Shown here in pieces: positions 9,555-22,773 of a DNA stretch of 64,000 bases; positions within the stretch are counted from its first letter, which is position 1; the number at the start of each line of letters is the position of its first letter. The stretch is from NCBI GenBank assembly GCA_904063045.1, contig CAJFCJ010000019.1, forward strand, positions 1,999,700-2,063,699. The letters run 5' to 3'. The notes under the pieces were generated by a model, which saw nothing but the letters and a program-made list of their open reading frames with translations, had not been told where the DNA came from and ran no database searches. The position numbers were made by a program, and so were the translations under genes. The DNA comes from Dimorphilus gyrociliatus (lineage: Eukaryota > Annelida > Polychaeta > Dinophilidae).

Positions 9555-12500
9555 ATGATTTCGCAATTGAAGCTTTTCATAATTCTCTTTAAGAAAAGAT
9601 GGACAACTTTGAAGAGGAATAAGTTAGTAGTTGTTCCTTTTCTATTATTTCCTTTTATCATTTTTATGATCTTATTGATTTGCAGGTTATTTATATTTTA
9701 TATTATTTTAATATTGTACTAATAATTTTGTATATGTTTAAAACAATAGATTGATAATTATAGATAAAACACAACAACCGAAACACTTAACACAATATAA
9801 TATAATATATTATCAACCTTATGCAATTGACAATAGCCTATTTAATTACGCAAGTAAGCTTGTAATTTGCAAAGAGAAGTATTGTTTTCAAATTCTGATA
9901 ATGCACTTAACAAAGTTTGTAGTGGTGTTTATAAGGAAGGAATACCTAGGGATGTAATAATTTACTCTCCATCGACCCCTTTTACTAGAATGATTATGAA
10001 TAGGGTCGCCCAGGCAATAGGAAATCATTCATGCTCCTCCGATTCGCAGAACATCTATTCAAATATTAAAACGTGGCGTGTACGGAGCGTTCCTCTATTA
10101 AATGCGTACCAATTAAACGACTTTTACGTCACTAGCGGTAGATCGTATGAATGTACCAAACAAGGATTAAGAATTTTAGCGGCCGTCCAATTTCCAGACG
10201 CTTGGGTTGGTTTTTATAGAAACATTTTCTAGACACTGATAGTTTTTATGAGCTCTATAATAAAAACAGGCGTCTGGAGGCGTTAATATGTCTATTCTAT
10301 TATATAGCTCAAGTTTTTATGTAAATTTTTTATAGGCCGACTTAACGGAATGGCCAGAAAATTTATCCTACGACCTTCGTCTTCCATCTGAAATTATTCG
10401 AGAAACTTCTGGTAGAGAAGATTTAAAAAAATGGTTTACAGATAAAACTTTCATAGAAGACTTTATACTTAATTTAAAAAACTTGCATAGGATACCATTT
10501 ACAACTGAATTAAGAAATCGTGAGTTCTTTTTTCGAACGTTCTCTTATACGAAAATAACTATTATAGGCGCGAAAATTACTAAACAATTATTAAACAATT
10601 TAATTTTGATTTAAAAGCTTATACGTTTAATCCGCAATGGGAAAACATGGAAAAAAATATATTTTTAGAATTACAATGGTTAATTGATAAATCGATAATT
10701 CATTCTATTAATTCTTCTGCTAGTCTAATCGAATATAAAGTAGAATTGGTTGTAAGTTTATTTCTCGTAGCCTAGTTTACATTGGCAACTTTCATGTTAA
10801 CATGATTTGTTTATGAATATTTTATATTTTCTGAAAATATATAGAGATTTTCTGAGGAAGAACCTGTAAATGACCTAACTTTATCCGAATTGGATTCGCA
10901 CGCTCACGCGGCAACCACTCTTCTAATATTAACTGCATTAACTCTAATATTTATCGTTAATATGGATACAGAGAATGTTTGTAGACGTCGAATACTACTT
11001 CAAGAGCATGGTGTGTGGGCGTCAACCTTCTATGGAGAATGGATGTTCAGCTTTTATGTTCTACTCATTTATCCCCATGTAATTATCATTTTACTCTCGT
11101 TAATTATATTCCCAAAAATAGGTGATCAAACATATTCAACAAATTTTGATTGTTCCCTATTTCTTATATACTTAACACTAATGTACATGGCACGAGTAGC
11201 GTTTTATCTCCTTTTTAGTGTACTCTTCAAGAGAGGTGCTTAAGTACGGATTATGTGTAGATTAATAATTAGTTTTTTTATTATTATCTTATAGTTTTAA
11301 CAATTGTATTATGTACATACGTTGCTAATGTAGTTGTATGGCTTTTCGAAGACTTTTACAACGTACAATTCTTCTATTGGAAGCAATTTTTTTTGAAACT
11401 TGTATTTCTACTTAATTGGATGAAATCCGATGTCAGATTATACTCTGGTCAGCAAAAAAATCTTTGACTGTTAATTAATCTTAATTTAAATATAAATTAT
11501 TTATAAAGAAAAGCGAATATTTCTTTTGTTTTCCATTTTAGAAACGTCCTTTAAATGGGAACGTCTCTATCAAAGAGGTAATTCAGTTCATCATCCAGCA
11601 GCTAGCGACGTAATTGCGATGAACTTTATTATGATGCTTTTTTATATCTTCTTATCCTGGTATTTTCATCAAATAAAGAGTAGATACTCAGATTCTGGTG
11701 GAGGGGGGAAATCTTGGAATTTTTTCCTGAGTGTAAGTAGAAGACGCCGCCGCCGCTTAACTACTTGTAACGCCCTCTGATGATTGAAATATGAAAAAAA
11801 ACCGACTTATTTTCCATTCTATAGACTAGCTATTGGTTTTCCAATTCAACTGAACAGAAGATGATCTCTCCTGGTTCGGAACATCGATACAGAATGAAAA
11901 ATTTTGAACAAGATCATAACTTCAATAAAATTCCCTGTATAATTGTCGATGTTTTAAATATATCGGGAGATGTTACCTTTGAATATTTGGGAGATGATAG
12001 ATATACATTTAAAGTCTATCTAAACGAAATAACAGCAATTGTTGGACCGCCTAAATCGGGAAAATCAAAAATAATGGGCGTAATGAGCGGTTGGATAAGA
12101 CCCGATGTTGGCTATTCCAAAATATTTGAAGTAGATGCTGTCGAAGATCAAGATGAGGCTCTCCGTCTAATTGGCAAATGGAGTAGTGTTGATACATGCT
12201 ATAGGGAATTAACAGTCTACGAGCACCTAGTAAATAATCACTAACCCATCAATATACTAATTAAAATAATTATTACTTTTTTTCCCTAACACTATCTTAT
12301 TGAAGATTTTCTTTGCTTCATGTAAGCTGAGAGAGTATTCAAGGCTAGGAAGAGAAGTTAACGGTCTACTCTCTTTATTTGGCCTTCTTCATAAAAAATA
12401 CAATCTAGTGAGTTGTTTAAACGAAGTTGAACAACAAAAACTAGGCATTTGCGGTGCATTTATGGGTGACACAAAGATAGTTATGCTCCAAAATCCAACC

Positions 12501-15500
12501 GTGGGAATGTCGCTTAGCGATAGAAATTTTACATGGGATTGTTTACTCAAGTTGAAAAATGACAGAGCAATAATTATAGTAGAAAATTATTTAAATGACG
12601 TTGATTTATACGCAGATAGATTTATGTTAATGTCAAATGGGAGAATAGAATGTTATGGTTCTTGGGATTACATTAAGATGGAATATGGTTTAGGATATCA
12701 TTTGTTAATATATAAAAATTACGATACAGAGGATAGAATTATACACAACTTTTTACTGGAAGAATTTCCAGAATTATACGTAGAAATTGATAAAGAAAAG
12801 GAAAATCTATTAAAGTATTATATACCGTCTAGATTTGTACACAAGTTTCAGTTGTTTTTCTCGTAAGTTTTATTTTCATCCTATAGTCTTTAACTATTCT
12901 TGGCATATATCATTTTAAATGGCTAAAAAATCCTTTAAAATCCGTTTAAAGTAGATAGATTGTGTTCTGGATATATTTTAGCATATAAATTATTCTTATA
13001 AATTAATCCTTAAACAGAAAATTAAAAACCCAAAGTTCTCAAATAGGCGTTGTAAAGTACAGACTCTTGGCTATAAATATTCAAGATGCATTTGCAAGGT
13101 TTTTCTATTTTAGAGGCAAACTAATTTACATATCTGTATTTGTGATCTCTTTCTTCAATCCCTCAATCCTAGAATAAAGACAGGAGCATCTGTTAGTGGA
13201 GGTGTTTTAAATCCAATTCACGAGTTTAGTTCAGAAAGTTCCAAAGGAAAGAAATCCGTATTAGTAAGATGGTTTTTTTTTTGTAAATTTCTTATTTATC
13301 ATTTATAATCTATTTCTTCTCTCTGTTTGCCCAATATTCTAAAAATAGTATGGTTCAACTCCAAAGAGAATAAAAAAACGTTGTGAGAGAAAAAAATGTT
13401 AAGATTCTAATACGATTCTATTATTTATTGATAACATTTAACAGTATAAACTTTTCATAGACCAAACAACTATGACTGAATGGAGTAGACGAAAACAAAT
13501 TTTTATTGCTGGAATAGAATATAGAACAGTTGTTCTTCTTAGAATGAAAAGGGGAATATCTATCTTCTTGCTTTCTATATTATTTTTAATAGGCCTAAGA
13601 GTTTCATTAAATCTAGTTTTCACAAATGATATAGAAAATGTGCCATCAGCATATTCAATCTATCCTGGAAAATATAGAAATCGTATTTAATTAATAACAG
13701 TTCTATTGATATGAAACTATTATAATTTTTATTTTTACAGAAACAATATATTACCTTCCAGAAATAAAGATTAATAATCATTTAAATGCTACAAATGAAT
13801 ATTTCGAGGTTAATAACCAAACTAATGAGTACGAAATGATTCTAATGAACATGTATAGCAATATTAATAGTATAGAAGTATTAAATCTTTCTTTTGTACT
13901 ACGTCAAAGTAATTATCAGAAAGGAAATGATAAACAATCGAAAAAATAAATAAAAAAGAAAATGTTTCTATTTATAGGCCGAACTAAAGATAAATATAAG
14001 ATAGTTTGTAATTATTTGGACAGTATATATCAACGTATTGGGAGGGAAAAGTTTGCAAAATATATTCTAAATTCATACGCCTTCTGGTCATTAGGAATGG
14101 TTTGTTAGCAAAATTTGAAAAGTTTCTATTAAATTTCTCATTTTTTGCTCTCTTCTATCCTTTGTCTTAAGGATGAAACAGAGAGAAAAAACTTTAAATT
14201 GACAGCTTTCTATTCCGGTAGGTTTTCCTCCTTTTTGTCCGAGATATTGAACATTTTTTACATCGTTTACATTGGACAGAAAAATTTCTATATTTATGCT
14301 TTAACCTTCTGTTAAAACTGTTATTTACAGGATACACTTATCACGGAGCGGCATTAGGCCTAAATACGCTTTCAAATATTTTACTAAGGAAACACACAAG
14401 CAGTAATAGAACAATAAGCATACGTAACTTCCCTCTTCCGGTCCGTCTTGATAATGGACCAATAAATTATCATTTGGGATTGCGTAATACAGTTATGGCT
14501 TTTGGAACATCTTTCTTTTTAAGCATCGAAAGCCTAATATTTTCAATTATGTTTTTAAAAGCTAAATTGTGCCAAAAGTTTATAATGAGACAATTTAGGG
14601 GCGAAGATATGCTGTATCAGTTTCTTTCTTCGTGGCTGATCGATTCTATAATTATTTTTATAACAGCAATTTTAACAAATGTTTCTGGAACAGTATGATA
14701 TTATTACTGTCTTACTGTATTAGTAATTAGTCGAAAACTATCAAAATATTACTTTAACAGATAATAACCGACGGACTATCAGCTATAAAAGGCGAGGAAG
14801 TCGTCCTCACAATCCTTTATTCAATAGCTTGTCCACCATCCAATTATTTCCTGGGTACAACTCTACAATCGATTACAGCATGTATTCAACTATGGTGTAT
14901 TCTAACTGCCGCTCCCTTAATATTCTTAGTGATAAACTTATATCCAGATATTCCTGGACTAGCGATAATCAATTATTTTAACCCCCATATTAACTATATG
15001 TATGGTCTATGGTTAAGCTCTATAAACAAGGTCAATCATATTTTCAATTGATAACAAGCGTACATAATAATAAAATTTACTGTTAGGTTCAGTTGTGTTC
15101 AACAGTTGACTGTTCCAAGTCGAATGTAAACTCCTTGTGTTGTAAGATATGCTATGGGTATAGGTGCTTTATCATTACCAATAATCCATATAGTTTTAAT
15201 GAACCGGGCATTGGAAAAGTTCTGATAGGCTTAATGTTACATGCAATATTTGTTTTTTCTTTTGTGATATTCCTTGAGAAACAACGACCCAATTTTGAAG
15301 TGATCTTATATCCTTACTTATCGGTTAGTTATACTTAAGTTGTCTATTGTTGATGCTGATGTTACAAATATACCTGATTAGAGTGAAATGAATATTTTGG
15401 ACACAGAAATAGGAGAGAAACAAGAAAAAGAACGTATTATACTGGCTGAAAGACCCGAAAGTTTAGGTATAATCGTCTTTGATGGCGTCTATAAACGAAC

Positions 15501-16700
15501 GATGAGAAAAGGTAAAAAATACTTCTTTCTATAAAAGGTCATTTTAGAGCAGTAGCTATCTAGATGAGATAAAAGTGGAGAGGGCTATGTTAAAGTGTAA
15601 GATAGAGAACGTAATTGGAATTTTCGCAAACAGATTTTGTTCTAAAGGACACAGCTGATGTTGATAACGCTTACCTAGTTGTTAATGAAGGCGAATTTAT
15701 ATCAATAATAGGAGACGAGAATGTGAGCTTAAACCAAATGATTTATCTTGCCTGTGGATTAGAAATACCAACTTCCGGAAGAGTATTTATTAATGGGTTT
15801 AATACCAGATTAAATCGTGAAGAAATTTGCAAAGTTTGCGGTGTTGCCTTATCTAATCCCCAGTACCTTCCACAATTTCTGACAGTTCGAGAATTATTGG
15901 TTATCTATTCAAGGTTTCGTAATATAAAGAATGATAAGCTAAATGAGCACGTTTGTAATATAATAGATATGTTCTCATTACGAGATATTGAGCATTTTAA
16001 AATTGGTGAATTAGTAGACAGTAATCTACAAATGGTAAACCTAGCTGCTGCTTCAGTTGGACATCCACCCATTATTGTTTTGCAGGAATGCCATTTAGAA
16101 TTTTCTATTAGCAAATAGACTTTACCTATCATGTACCTAATCTAAAATTGCCCAATTAACTTCTAAACGGCATTACAGAATCCATTTTCCTCTTTAACCT
16201 ACCAATTAAAAGATTTAGCCATAAATGCACTACTGGATTTATTAAAAATGAATTGTACGATTGTCAGCAGTTTTCCTAGCTTATGTGACGTTGATGACAG
16301 GCTAGAAAGTCGTATAGTTGTACTAATAAAGAATAGAATAATGGGTGTGGGTACTAAACAACATTTAATTGACAAATTCGCTCCAGGATATCACGTTCGA
16401 TTTCAAATCAAATCGTTCGAAAATCCATCAAAAGCAAGATCTTATAAAGAGAGAATTGATCGTTTAACGAGATATTACTTCCCAGATTGTGAATTAATTT
16501 ATGCCTCAGAAAATGGAATAGGCTTACTGACTTATAATCTAAATATTAATTATTTTAGTCTATCTATAGTTTTCTCTCGCCTTGAAAAATTACGCAATCG
16601 ATTACCCCCCTCCTCAGTAGTTGACTTTCAAGTGAGTGATGGTAATTTAGAGGACGTTCTTCAAAGATTTATTACAGTATTTCACCAATCCCTAACTTAA
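9555..16700 (+). CDS. ABCA-type protein with degenerate nucleotide-binding domains
   Basis: Full ABCA architecture (TM1, large extracellular loop, TMD1, NBD1, TMD2, NBD2). Exons: 9555-9685, 9750-9853, 9916-10205, 10336-10519, 10618-10751, 10845-11235, 11295-11447, 11542-11732, 11825-12229, 12306-12862, 13018-13098, 13173-13263, 13445-13682, 13741-13908, 13978-14099, 14172-14217, 14331-14692, 14761-15030, 15087-15323, 15382-15511, 15634-16110, 16213-16700. They sum to 5,250 nt, 1,749 residues, ABCA3-like in length. NBD1 keeps Walker A (GPPKSGKS, about residue 600), but its Walker B reads VMLQNPT instead of LDEPT, the signature LSGG is lost and the H-loop His is Asn. NBD2 has no Walker A lysine (GDENVSLNQ), its Walker B reads IVLQECH, and its signature and H-loop are lost. 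Frames stay open throughout, so this looks like a kept gene without ATPase activity, not decay. The intron at 16111-16212 is GC-AG. Confidence 0.88.
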
Positions 16701-17372
16701 AGATTTTCTGTATATACCTATATATATACATATATATATATACATGATTCAAACGAGCTTTCCATCAATTAAGAACCTTTTATCTTGTTTGCTCAACTAA
16801 TTGAGTACTTTTTCTTTTTTTTAACCTACATAAATCACATTTGTTGTTTTTATATAAACAGTTTGAGATAAAAAATAAATAAAATACTCTCTTTAAATAT
16901 ATATTTTAAAAGTATGCCATTTAAAATTATTTATGGGCCTATTATCCAAATAATGTTTTATAAATGTACGTTAAATCCTTAAATAAGTTTTATTAAGTTT
17001 GTTGAAAAATTATCATCCAATCAGCTAAGACATCACATTTTCCATTTAAAATAATTGATAATTTACGATGGGTTTCCGGTAGTGTGTTTCCGATTTAAAT
17101 TTGGTCCATTTTCGCTCTCTACAAAAAGTACCTTACTACTACCGTAAAGAAACGTTTAGTACCTTTCCAATTCTAAAAAGTAATAATTATCTTATAGCAA
17201 TCATTATATAAACATGACAAAAAGTATTTAATCTTATTAACAATATAACCATATTCTCTTCTACTTACTACGTCTTTCATCAGATTTTTATTCAATATCT
17301 ATTGTTATAAGTGCAATATGTGTTTCCCTTTAATTTTCAAAGTTTAATGATTATTTGTGATAGATAAAAGAA
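16701..17372. other. Intergenic region
   Basis: Tail-to-head gap between the ABCA-like gene and TYW1. It starts with a short TA-rich stretch and otherwise shows only AT-rich sequence; the TYW1 promoter should be in its right half. Confidence 0.5.
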
Positions 17373-19967
17373 ATGGGAAGAGCCACAACAATAACTTTAG
17401 CAACTTCGCTTGGATTGGCAGTTGCTTTGTACGTGTGGCATAAAAAGTATAGAAGAAGCATCAAAATCTCAGAGCAGAAAGCTCAAAGTTTCAGCAAAAT
17501 TAAGATTCTCTATGGATCGCAAACTGGAACTTCAGAGGTTAAGATAAATATTAAAAAGCGACTGAATGAAAATTAATTATGTATATACTATATTTCAGAA
17601 ATTCGCACGGATTTTAGCTAAAGAGGCAAAAGAAATTCACAAAATTGAGTGTGAAGTTATATCAATGCAAGACTATGATCCTGAAGATTCTTTGTCTGAT
17701 GAGGTAATCATTTATAATACTTCTTTCATGAGTTACAAACAATCCGTGCCTTTTATTAGGCCAAAAATGAAATTATTCTTGTTTCAATCATCTCAACTTA
17801 CACTGATGGAGCACCTCCTGAGTCGGCTAAATGGTTTTGCAAATGGATCGAGGAAGCGTCGTCCGATTTTCGTATACAAAAAAGTCTATTAAGTAACTTG
17901 AAGTTTTGCGTTGTATCTTTAGGAAACTCGCTGTATGAGGAATATTTTGGAACGGTATGTATATTCAAATCGAAAAAGTGAACAAAATTAAAAATTAATT
18001 ATTATTCAAAGGTTGGTAAAACCTTAGAAGATAGCTTCAAAAAACTTGATGCAACAATGATCCTTCCTCTCGGAATTGTTGACGAAAACGTTGCTGAGAG
18101 TAGACATGGAGGTATCAGTTAACCCAGCATAGCTTTAACATAAACTTAAAAGTATATATCATATAAAGGTAAGGAAGGTGACTTCGCCGCATGGAAGAAA
18201 AAGTTTTGGAAGAGGGCTTTACGCATAATTAAAAATAATGAGCATATCGAAGTAAAAAACTCTAAGAAATCGTCAAAAGATTGTTGTTCTGCTTCTTGTT
18301 CTTGTCAAGGAGATAAAAAAGTAAATGGAACTAAAACCAATTTAATTTCTATTACCCATCCATTTCTTTAAAATCATCTTAGACGGAAAAGAATGAAAGC
18401 GATAGTGGGCTAAGCGAAGAAGAGGAAGAAGAAAACAGCGAAGATGTAGTTGATGTTGAAGATTTGGGAAATATAATGGGAAAAATAACGAGGAATGCTG
18501 CTAAGGGAGGAAATGAAAAAGAGATGATCACTCCTATGTTGCGTGATGCCTTAACTAAGCAGGGTAACGTATTTTCCCAAGAGTGTAAATTCTACTACAA
18601 TTTCTTTTTTACAGGTTATAAACTAATAGGGACGCATTCAGGCGTAAAACTATGTCGTTGGACAAAATCTATGCTAAGGGGTAGAGGAGGATGCTATAAA
18701 CATACTTTTTATGGTATCGAAAGTCATCGGTGCATGGAAACTACACCAAGCTTGGCATGTGCTAATAAGTGTGTGTTCTGTTGGCGGTTAGTCATCCCGA
18801 AATAGATAAAATATAAAAGAGGATAATTTGATAATGTGTTTCAGTCACCACACAAATCCTGTAGGAACCGAATGGAAATGGAAAATGGATGAGCCAGATG
18901 TTATATTCAAAGGCGCTTTAGAAAATCACTACAAGCTAATTAAACAATACAGAGGTGTTCCAGGAGTTAAACCAGAACGATTGGAGGAGGCTTTTAGGGT
19001 TGCTCATTGCGCTTTGTCTCTAGTTGGAGAGCCAATTATGTACCCAAAAATTAACGAATTTGTTAAGATGTTACACGAAAAGAGAATATCTAGTTTTCTA
19101 GTAACAAACGCCCAATTTCCAGATGCTATTAAGTAAATTATAATTCATATTTCGCAGCTATGTAATTCAATTAAAGTGTATCCCTCTCAATTAGAAATAT
19201 GGTACCTTGCACTCAATTATACGTTAGCGTTGATGCAGCAACACAAGATGCTCTAAAGAAAATTGATAGACCTCTGTTTAAAGACTTTTGGCCTAGATTT
19301 CTTGACAGTCTTTCTGCCTTATCTGCTAAGGTTGAAGTTTATACACGTGTTGGCTGTATAACATGTTTTAATGGAACGTACTAATTGCTTTGCAGGGTCA
19401 ACGAACAGTATATAGGCTAACTTTGGTTAAGGCATGGAATACGGAAGAGCTAAATGCCTATGCTGATTTGGTGTCATTGGGAAAACCTGATTATATAGAA
19501 ATTAAGGTTAGTATTAAAAAATTAAATTATATATAGAACATATTTCCAGTTTAAAGTTTATCAATAAATAAAAGGGTGTAACGTACTGTGGAGAATCAAA
19601 GGCGACTACTTTGACAATGGAAAATGTCCCCTGGCACGATGAAGTACTACGATTCGTCCAACAGTTAGCTGATTTACTACCAAATTATGAAATAGCATGC
19701 GAACATGCGCATTCGAATTGTGTTTTGTTAGCGGATGTAAAATTCAAGAAAGACGACGGCTGGTATACTTGGATTGACTACGAAAAATTCCACGAATTAA
19801 GCGATAGGTACAAAGCATCAGAAGGAAAATTACAATTTACAAGCGAAGATTATATGGCTAAAACCCCGACTTGGGCTCAATACGGAGCCGTTGAAAGAGG
19901 CTTTGATCCAGAAGAAAAAAGGCATTTTAGAAAGAAGGCTAATAATAAAGACATTGGAGGTTGTTAG
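17373..19967 (+). CDS. TYW1: tRNA wybutosine-synthesising protein 1 (radical SAM plus flavodoxin)
   Basis: Makes the tricyclic imidazopurine 4-demethylwyosine from N1-methylguanosine at position 37 of tRNA-Phe. Eleven exons: 17373-17537, 17599-17703, 17760-17954, 18012-18111, 18169-18320, 18383-18563, 18615-18786, 18845-19132, 19195-19330, 19396-19506, 19575-19967, giving 665 residues (human TYW1 about 730). An N-terminal hydrophobic segment (about residues 5-22) may anchor it to the endoplasmic reticulum. A flavodoxin-like FMN domain follows (ILYGSQTGTSE), then an acidic linker, then the radical SAM domain with the CANKCVFC cluster motif (CX3CX2C) directly followed by WRHHTNPVGTEW. Further family blocks are SLVGEPIMYP, YVSVDAATQD, RLTLVKAWN and HSNC. 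All catalytic landmarks are intact. Confidence 0.96.
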
Positions 19968-21928
19968 GTCAATAATAATTTATAATTAAAAGAGTGTAAT
20001 TAAAGTTTTTTGTTCTCTTTTCTTTGTTAATATTTTGACGAAATAGATGAGAAATTCCTTTTTGCGCTTTTTCTCTTTTTCTTATGTTTTATAACTTTTA
20101 AACAGACAAGCATTAATATATTAATATCATAGTTTCAACTAGGCCAGAGCTACTATATACTTTTACCTTGACATACTGCATGGACAAGTTCAAAAATAGT
20201 ACATTGAATGATACGATAATTTAGAACTTGTCATATACTACATTATCAACAATTAATTTACCCGAATCACTGTAAACAAATATCTTTAAAATGAGATGAA
20301 AGTGTTAAATTGAAAGGCTATCTAATAACTTTAAATTCATTCCTACTATATCAACTATTTCTGCGGGTCTAATACATTTTCCCAGCGAATTGTCTCATGG
20401 CCCGCCAGACGAAACTTCTATTCTATACCCTGTAGATAGTCTAAACACCTCCTAGGGCGTTACCTACAAAAATTGGTACCGTTAATATCTATCTCTGAGT
20501 GCGAGTGGGCTTACTCATGCGAACTTTCTCTGTTACCCTTTTGTCCAGAAATTTTAATAAATTTACTCTTTAATGATTTTATCTTGCTATTCTTGTTTCA
20601 TCTTTGGAAAAAAGACTGCAATGAACTATAAATAAAAATTTTTCGAGAAACTATTGTAAAATCATTCATTTTACCTTGGATTGATAGAACATTTTCTCTT
20701 GTGAGGCGTGATTTCTTTACCAATTACTTCTTAATTTAGTTTCCTAATACACTGCAAATGTTGCTATAAATGTAAAATTTTCATTGCATTCAATACCGGA
20801 TGAGTGTCAAGGTTTACTTTGTTGTTAAAGTTCCAAGTTCACAGTAAGCTTTCTTTGGTTGTTTTACCAGATCAGACAAAACTAATTAGTAGTCAATTTT
20901 GGATATTTGCCTATTCATTTTCAAACAAGCCATAATAGCCCTTAAGTTAAACGTCAATAGCATTTAAAATACATATATAAGAGGAGATTCCATGGCAATT
21001 ATCAATTTCACGCCCAATAGTCAGTCGTATGTCAGGTTTCGTTAATTAGTTAACTAGGTCCCAATAAGTTACACAAGACCTTCTATAACTTATATCAGAA
21101 GCATATATTAGTTTCACATTTTATTCAAACGGACGTTATATAATTATTCCCATAGTACTCTTAAAACAGATCATTAAGAGAGTAGACTCTTTTTCCTGTT
21201 AAAACTGAAAATATTGGCGGTATCTTAGCTCTTGCTTTGAAACATTTTATTACAATTAAAAGTTCACACTTTCTCAGACACTATGAGCCAGAGAAATATA
21301 GACAAGATATCCTTATTAACCTTTCACCCTACCAAATTTACAGGTTTCATCTTCACAGTAGCAATCCACCGTAATATATTGAATATTTTCAATAAGTAGG
21401 CTTATCGCCATATTTTTTAATCTTGTCTTACTTAAAGGGATGTTGCAATATATCAGTTTCTGTTCGATCGCTTTAGGGTATAATTTTGCACTCTTGAGCA
21501 ATCAAGTATCATTATCAAATTAGGAAAATATACTTGCTGAACCCTGATTGCCCAAGTTTTAGGGCAGATGAAGATCAAAGCAATTTTGTCATAACAATAC
21601 TGAAAACCAAAATCGTTTTCTCAGACCATCTTACCTTGCCCTTAGCCAAGTGTATACTAGTAAACTAGCAGAATTATTCCGTCAAATACATTTTGTGATT
21701 AACTGTCTAAATATAAAATAATATTTTCTAAAGTGCCTAGAAGATTGGATAACTGGACAGTTTCAAATTTTCCCGCCAAACGCTATTTAATAAGTATTAT
21801 GTTTGTCGATAAATACCGAATAATTAAACGATTGTTCGCCTAACGTTTAAAATACTTAAATTTACAAATTTTGACAAAATTGATCAAATTAAGTCACACT
21901 TTAGACTGTATTGTTAACGTGGTATACT
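19968..21928. other. Convergent intergenic region
   Basis: Nearly 2 kb between the stop codons of TYW1 (+) and RPS11 (-). It is AT-rich with one less AT-rich patch near 20,360-20,540. It contains a 26-base exact copy of part of RPS11 exon 2 at 21177-21202. A 61-codon minus-strand frame at 21316-21501 has no recognisable features. No gene called. Confidence 0.5.
21177..21202. repeat. 26-base exact match to RPS11 exon 2
   Basis: The 26 bases here are identical, in the same orientation, to 22563-22588 inside exon 2 of RPS11. Flanking similarity fades at once downstream and is only weak upstream. By chance such a match in 64 kb is very unlikely. It may be a relic of partial duplication. Confidence 0.7.
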
Positions 21929-22773
21929 TCAAAACTTGTCGAAAGTTTTCTTTGAAGATTTTCCAGTACCCTTTGATACTTTAACGACATTAAATCTAAC
22001 GGTTTTACTGAGTGGGCGGCATTCTCCAACCGTCACTAAATCTCCAACTCTAACATCCCTGGAAAGAAAACTTCCTTAGTACTAGTTGATATTAAACAGG
22101 GCCATATGACTTACCTAAAGCATGGGCTTAGATGAACCGACATGTTCTTATGGCGTTTCTCAAAACGGTTGTACTTCTTTACGTAATGCAAGTAATCACG
22201 ACGAATTACGATCGTTCTGTGCATTTTCATTTTCAATACAACGCCTGTCAAAATTCGGCCGCGGATGGAAATGTTTCCTGTGAACGGGCATTTCTTGTCG
22301 ATATAAGTTCCATCGATGGCCTGAGGTAATAAAAGGTTTTAAGAGAAGACTAAAGGATAAAGAAAGTAGACGTAAAATATATTGTCTTAAAATCAGTAGT
22401 CACGTTACTTCACCAGCAAAAAGTATGAAGACCGTCGTGATATAGTATCATCATAAGTGTAATATTACAGCATGTAACAAGAATCAATTATATACTCACT
22501 TCTCTGGGGGTTTTAAATCCAAGACCGATATTTCGGACATAACGGAGCTTCTTGGATTTACCAGAGAGTAGACTCTTTTTCCTGTTAAGAAAAACAGTCG
22601 GTTGCTTCTGAAAAGCTCTTTCGGTCTGTTGTAAAAAACATATTCATTAAAAGTGTTCCAACATATGTATAATGGCTAATGTCAAATTAAGAATCAAGAT
22701 TTACGGTTCTAAAACTCGGTTTTGTATCAATAAATTAAAAAAAACTGGAGTCACGCTTTACCTGTTCAGCCAT
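21929..22773 (-). CDS. RPS11: 40S ribosomal protein S11 (uS17)
   Basis: Small-subunit ribosomal protein that binds 18S rRNA. Four exons: 22762-22773 (codes only MAEQ), 22500-22625, 22115-22320, 21929-22058, giving 157 residues against 158 in human. Diagnostic blocks: [87 protein letters not shown]. The very short first coding exon is typical of ribosomal protein genes. Intron 2 (22321-22499) hosts a C/D-box snoRNA, so this transcript doubles as a snoRNA precursor. The human RPS11 gene also hosts a U35 snoRNA. Confidence 0.97.
22390..22460 (-). ncRNA. SNORD35: U35-like C/D-box snoRNA in RPS11 intron
   Basis: On the minus strand box C (ATGATGA, 22448-22454) and box D (CTGA, 22393-22396) lie about 50 nt apart inside RPS11 intron 2. 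Between them TCACGACGGTCT (complement of 22430-22441) is perfectly complementary over 12 nt to the universally conserved LSU rRNA segment AGACCGTCGTGA. Vertebrate U35 targets that same segment, and human RPS11 hosts SNORD35B. The role is therefore to guide 2'-O-methylation of 25/28S rRNA. The terminal stem is weak and box D' is degenerate (CTTC). Confidence 0.8.

Noticed and set aside
16740-17372. Extra exon between ABCA-like gene and TYW1
   Set aside because: No open frame with splice sites or recognisable coding sequence.
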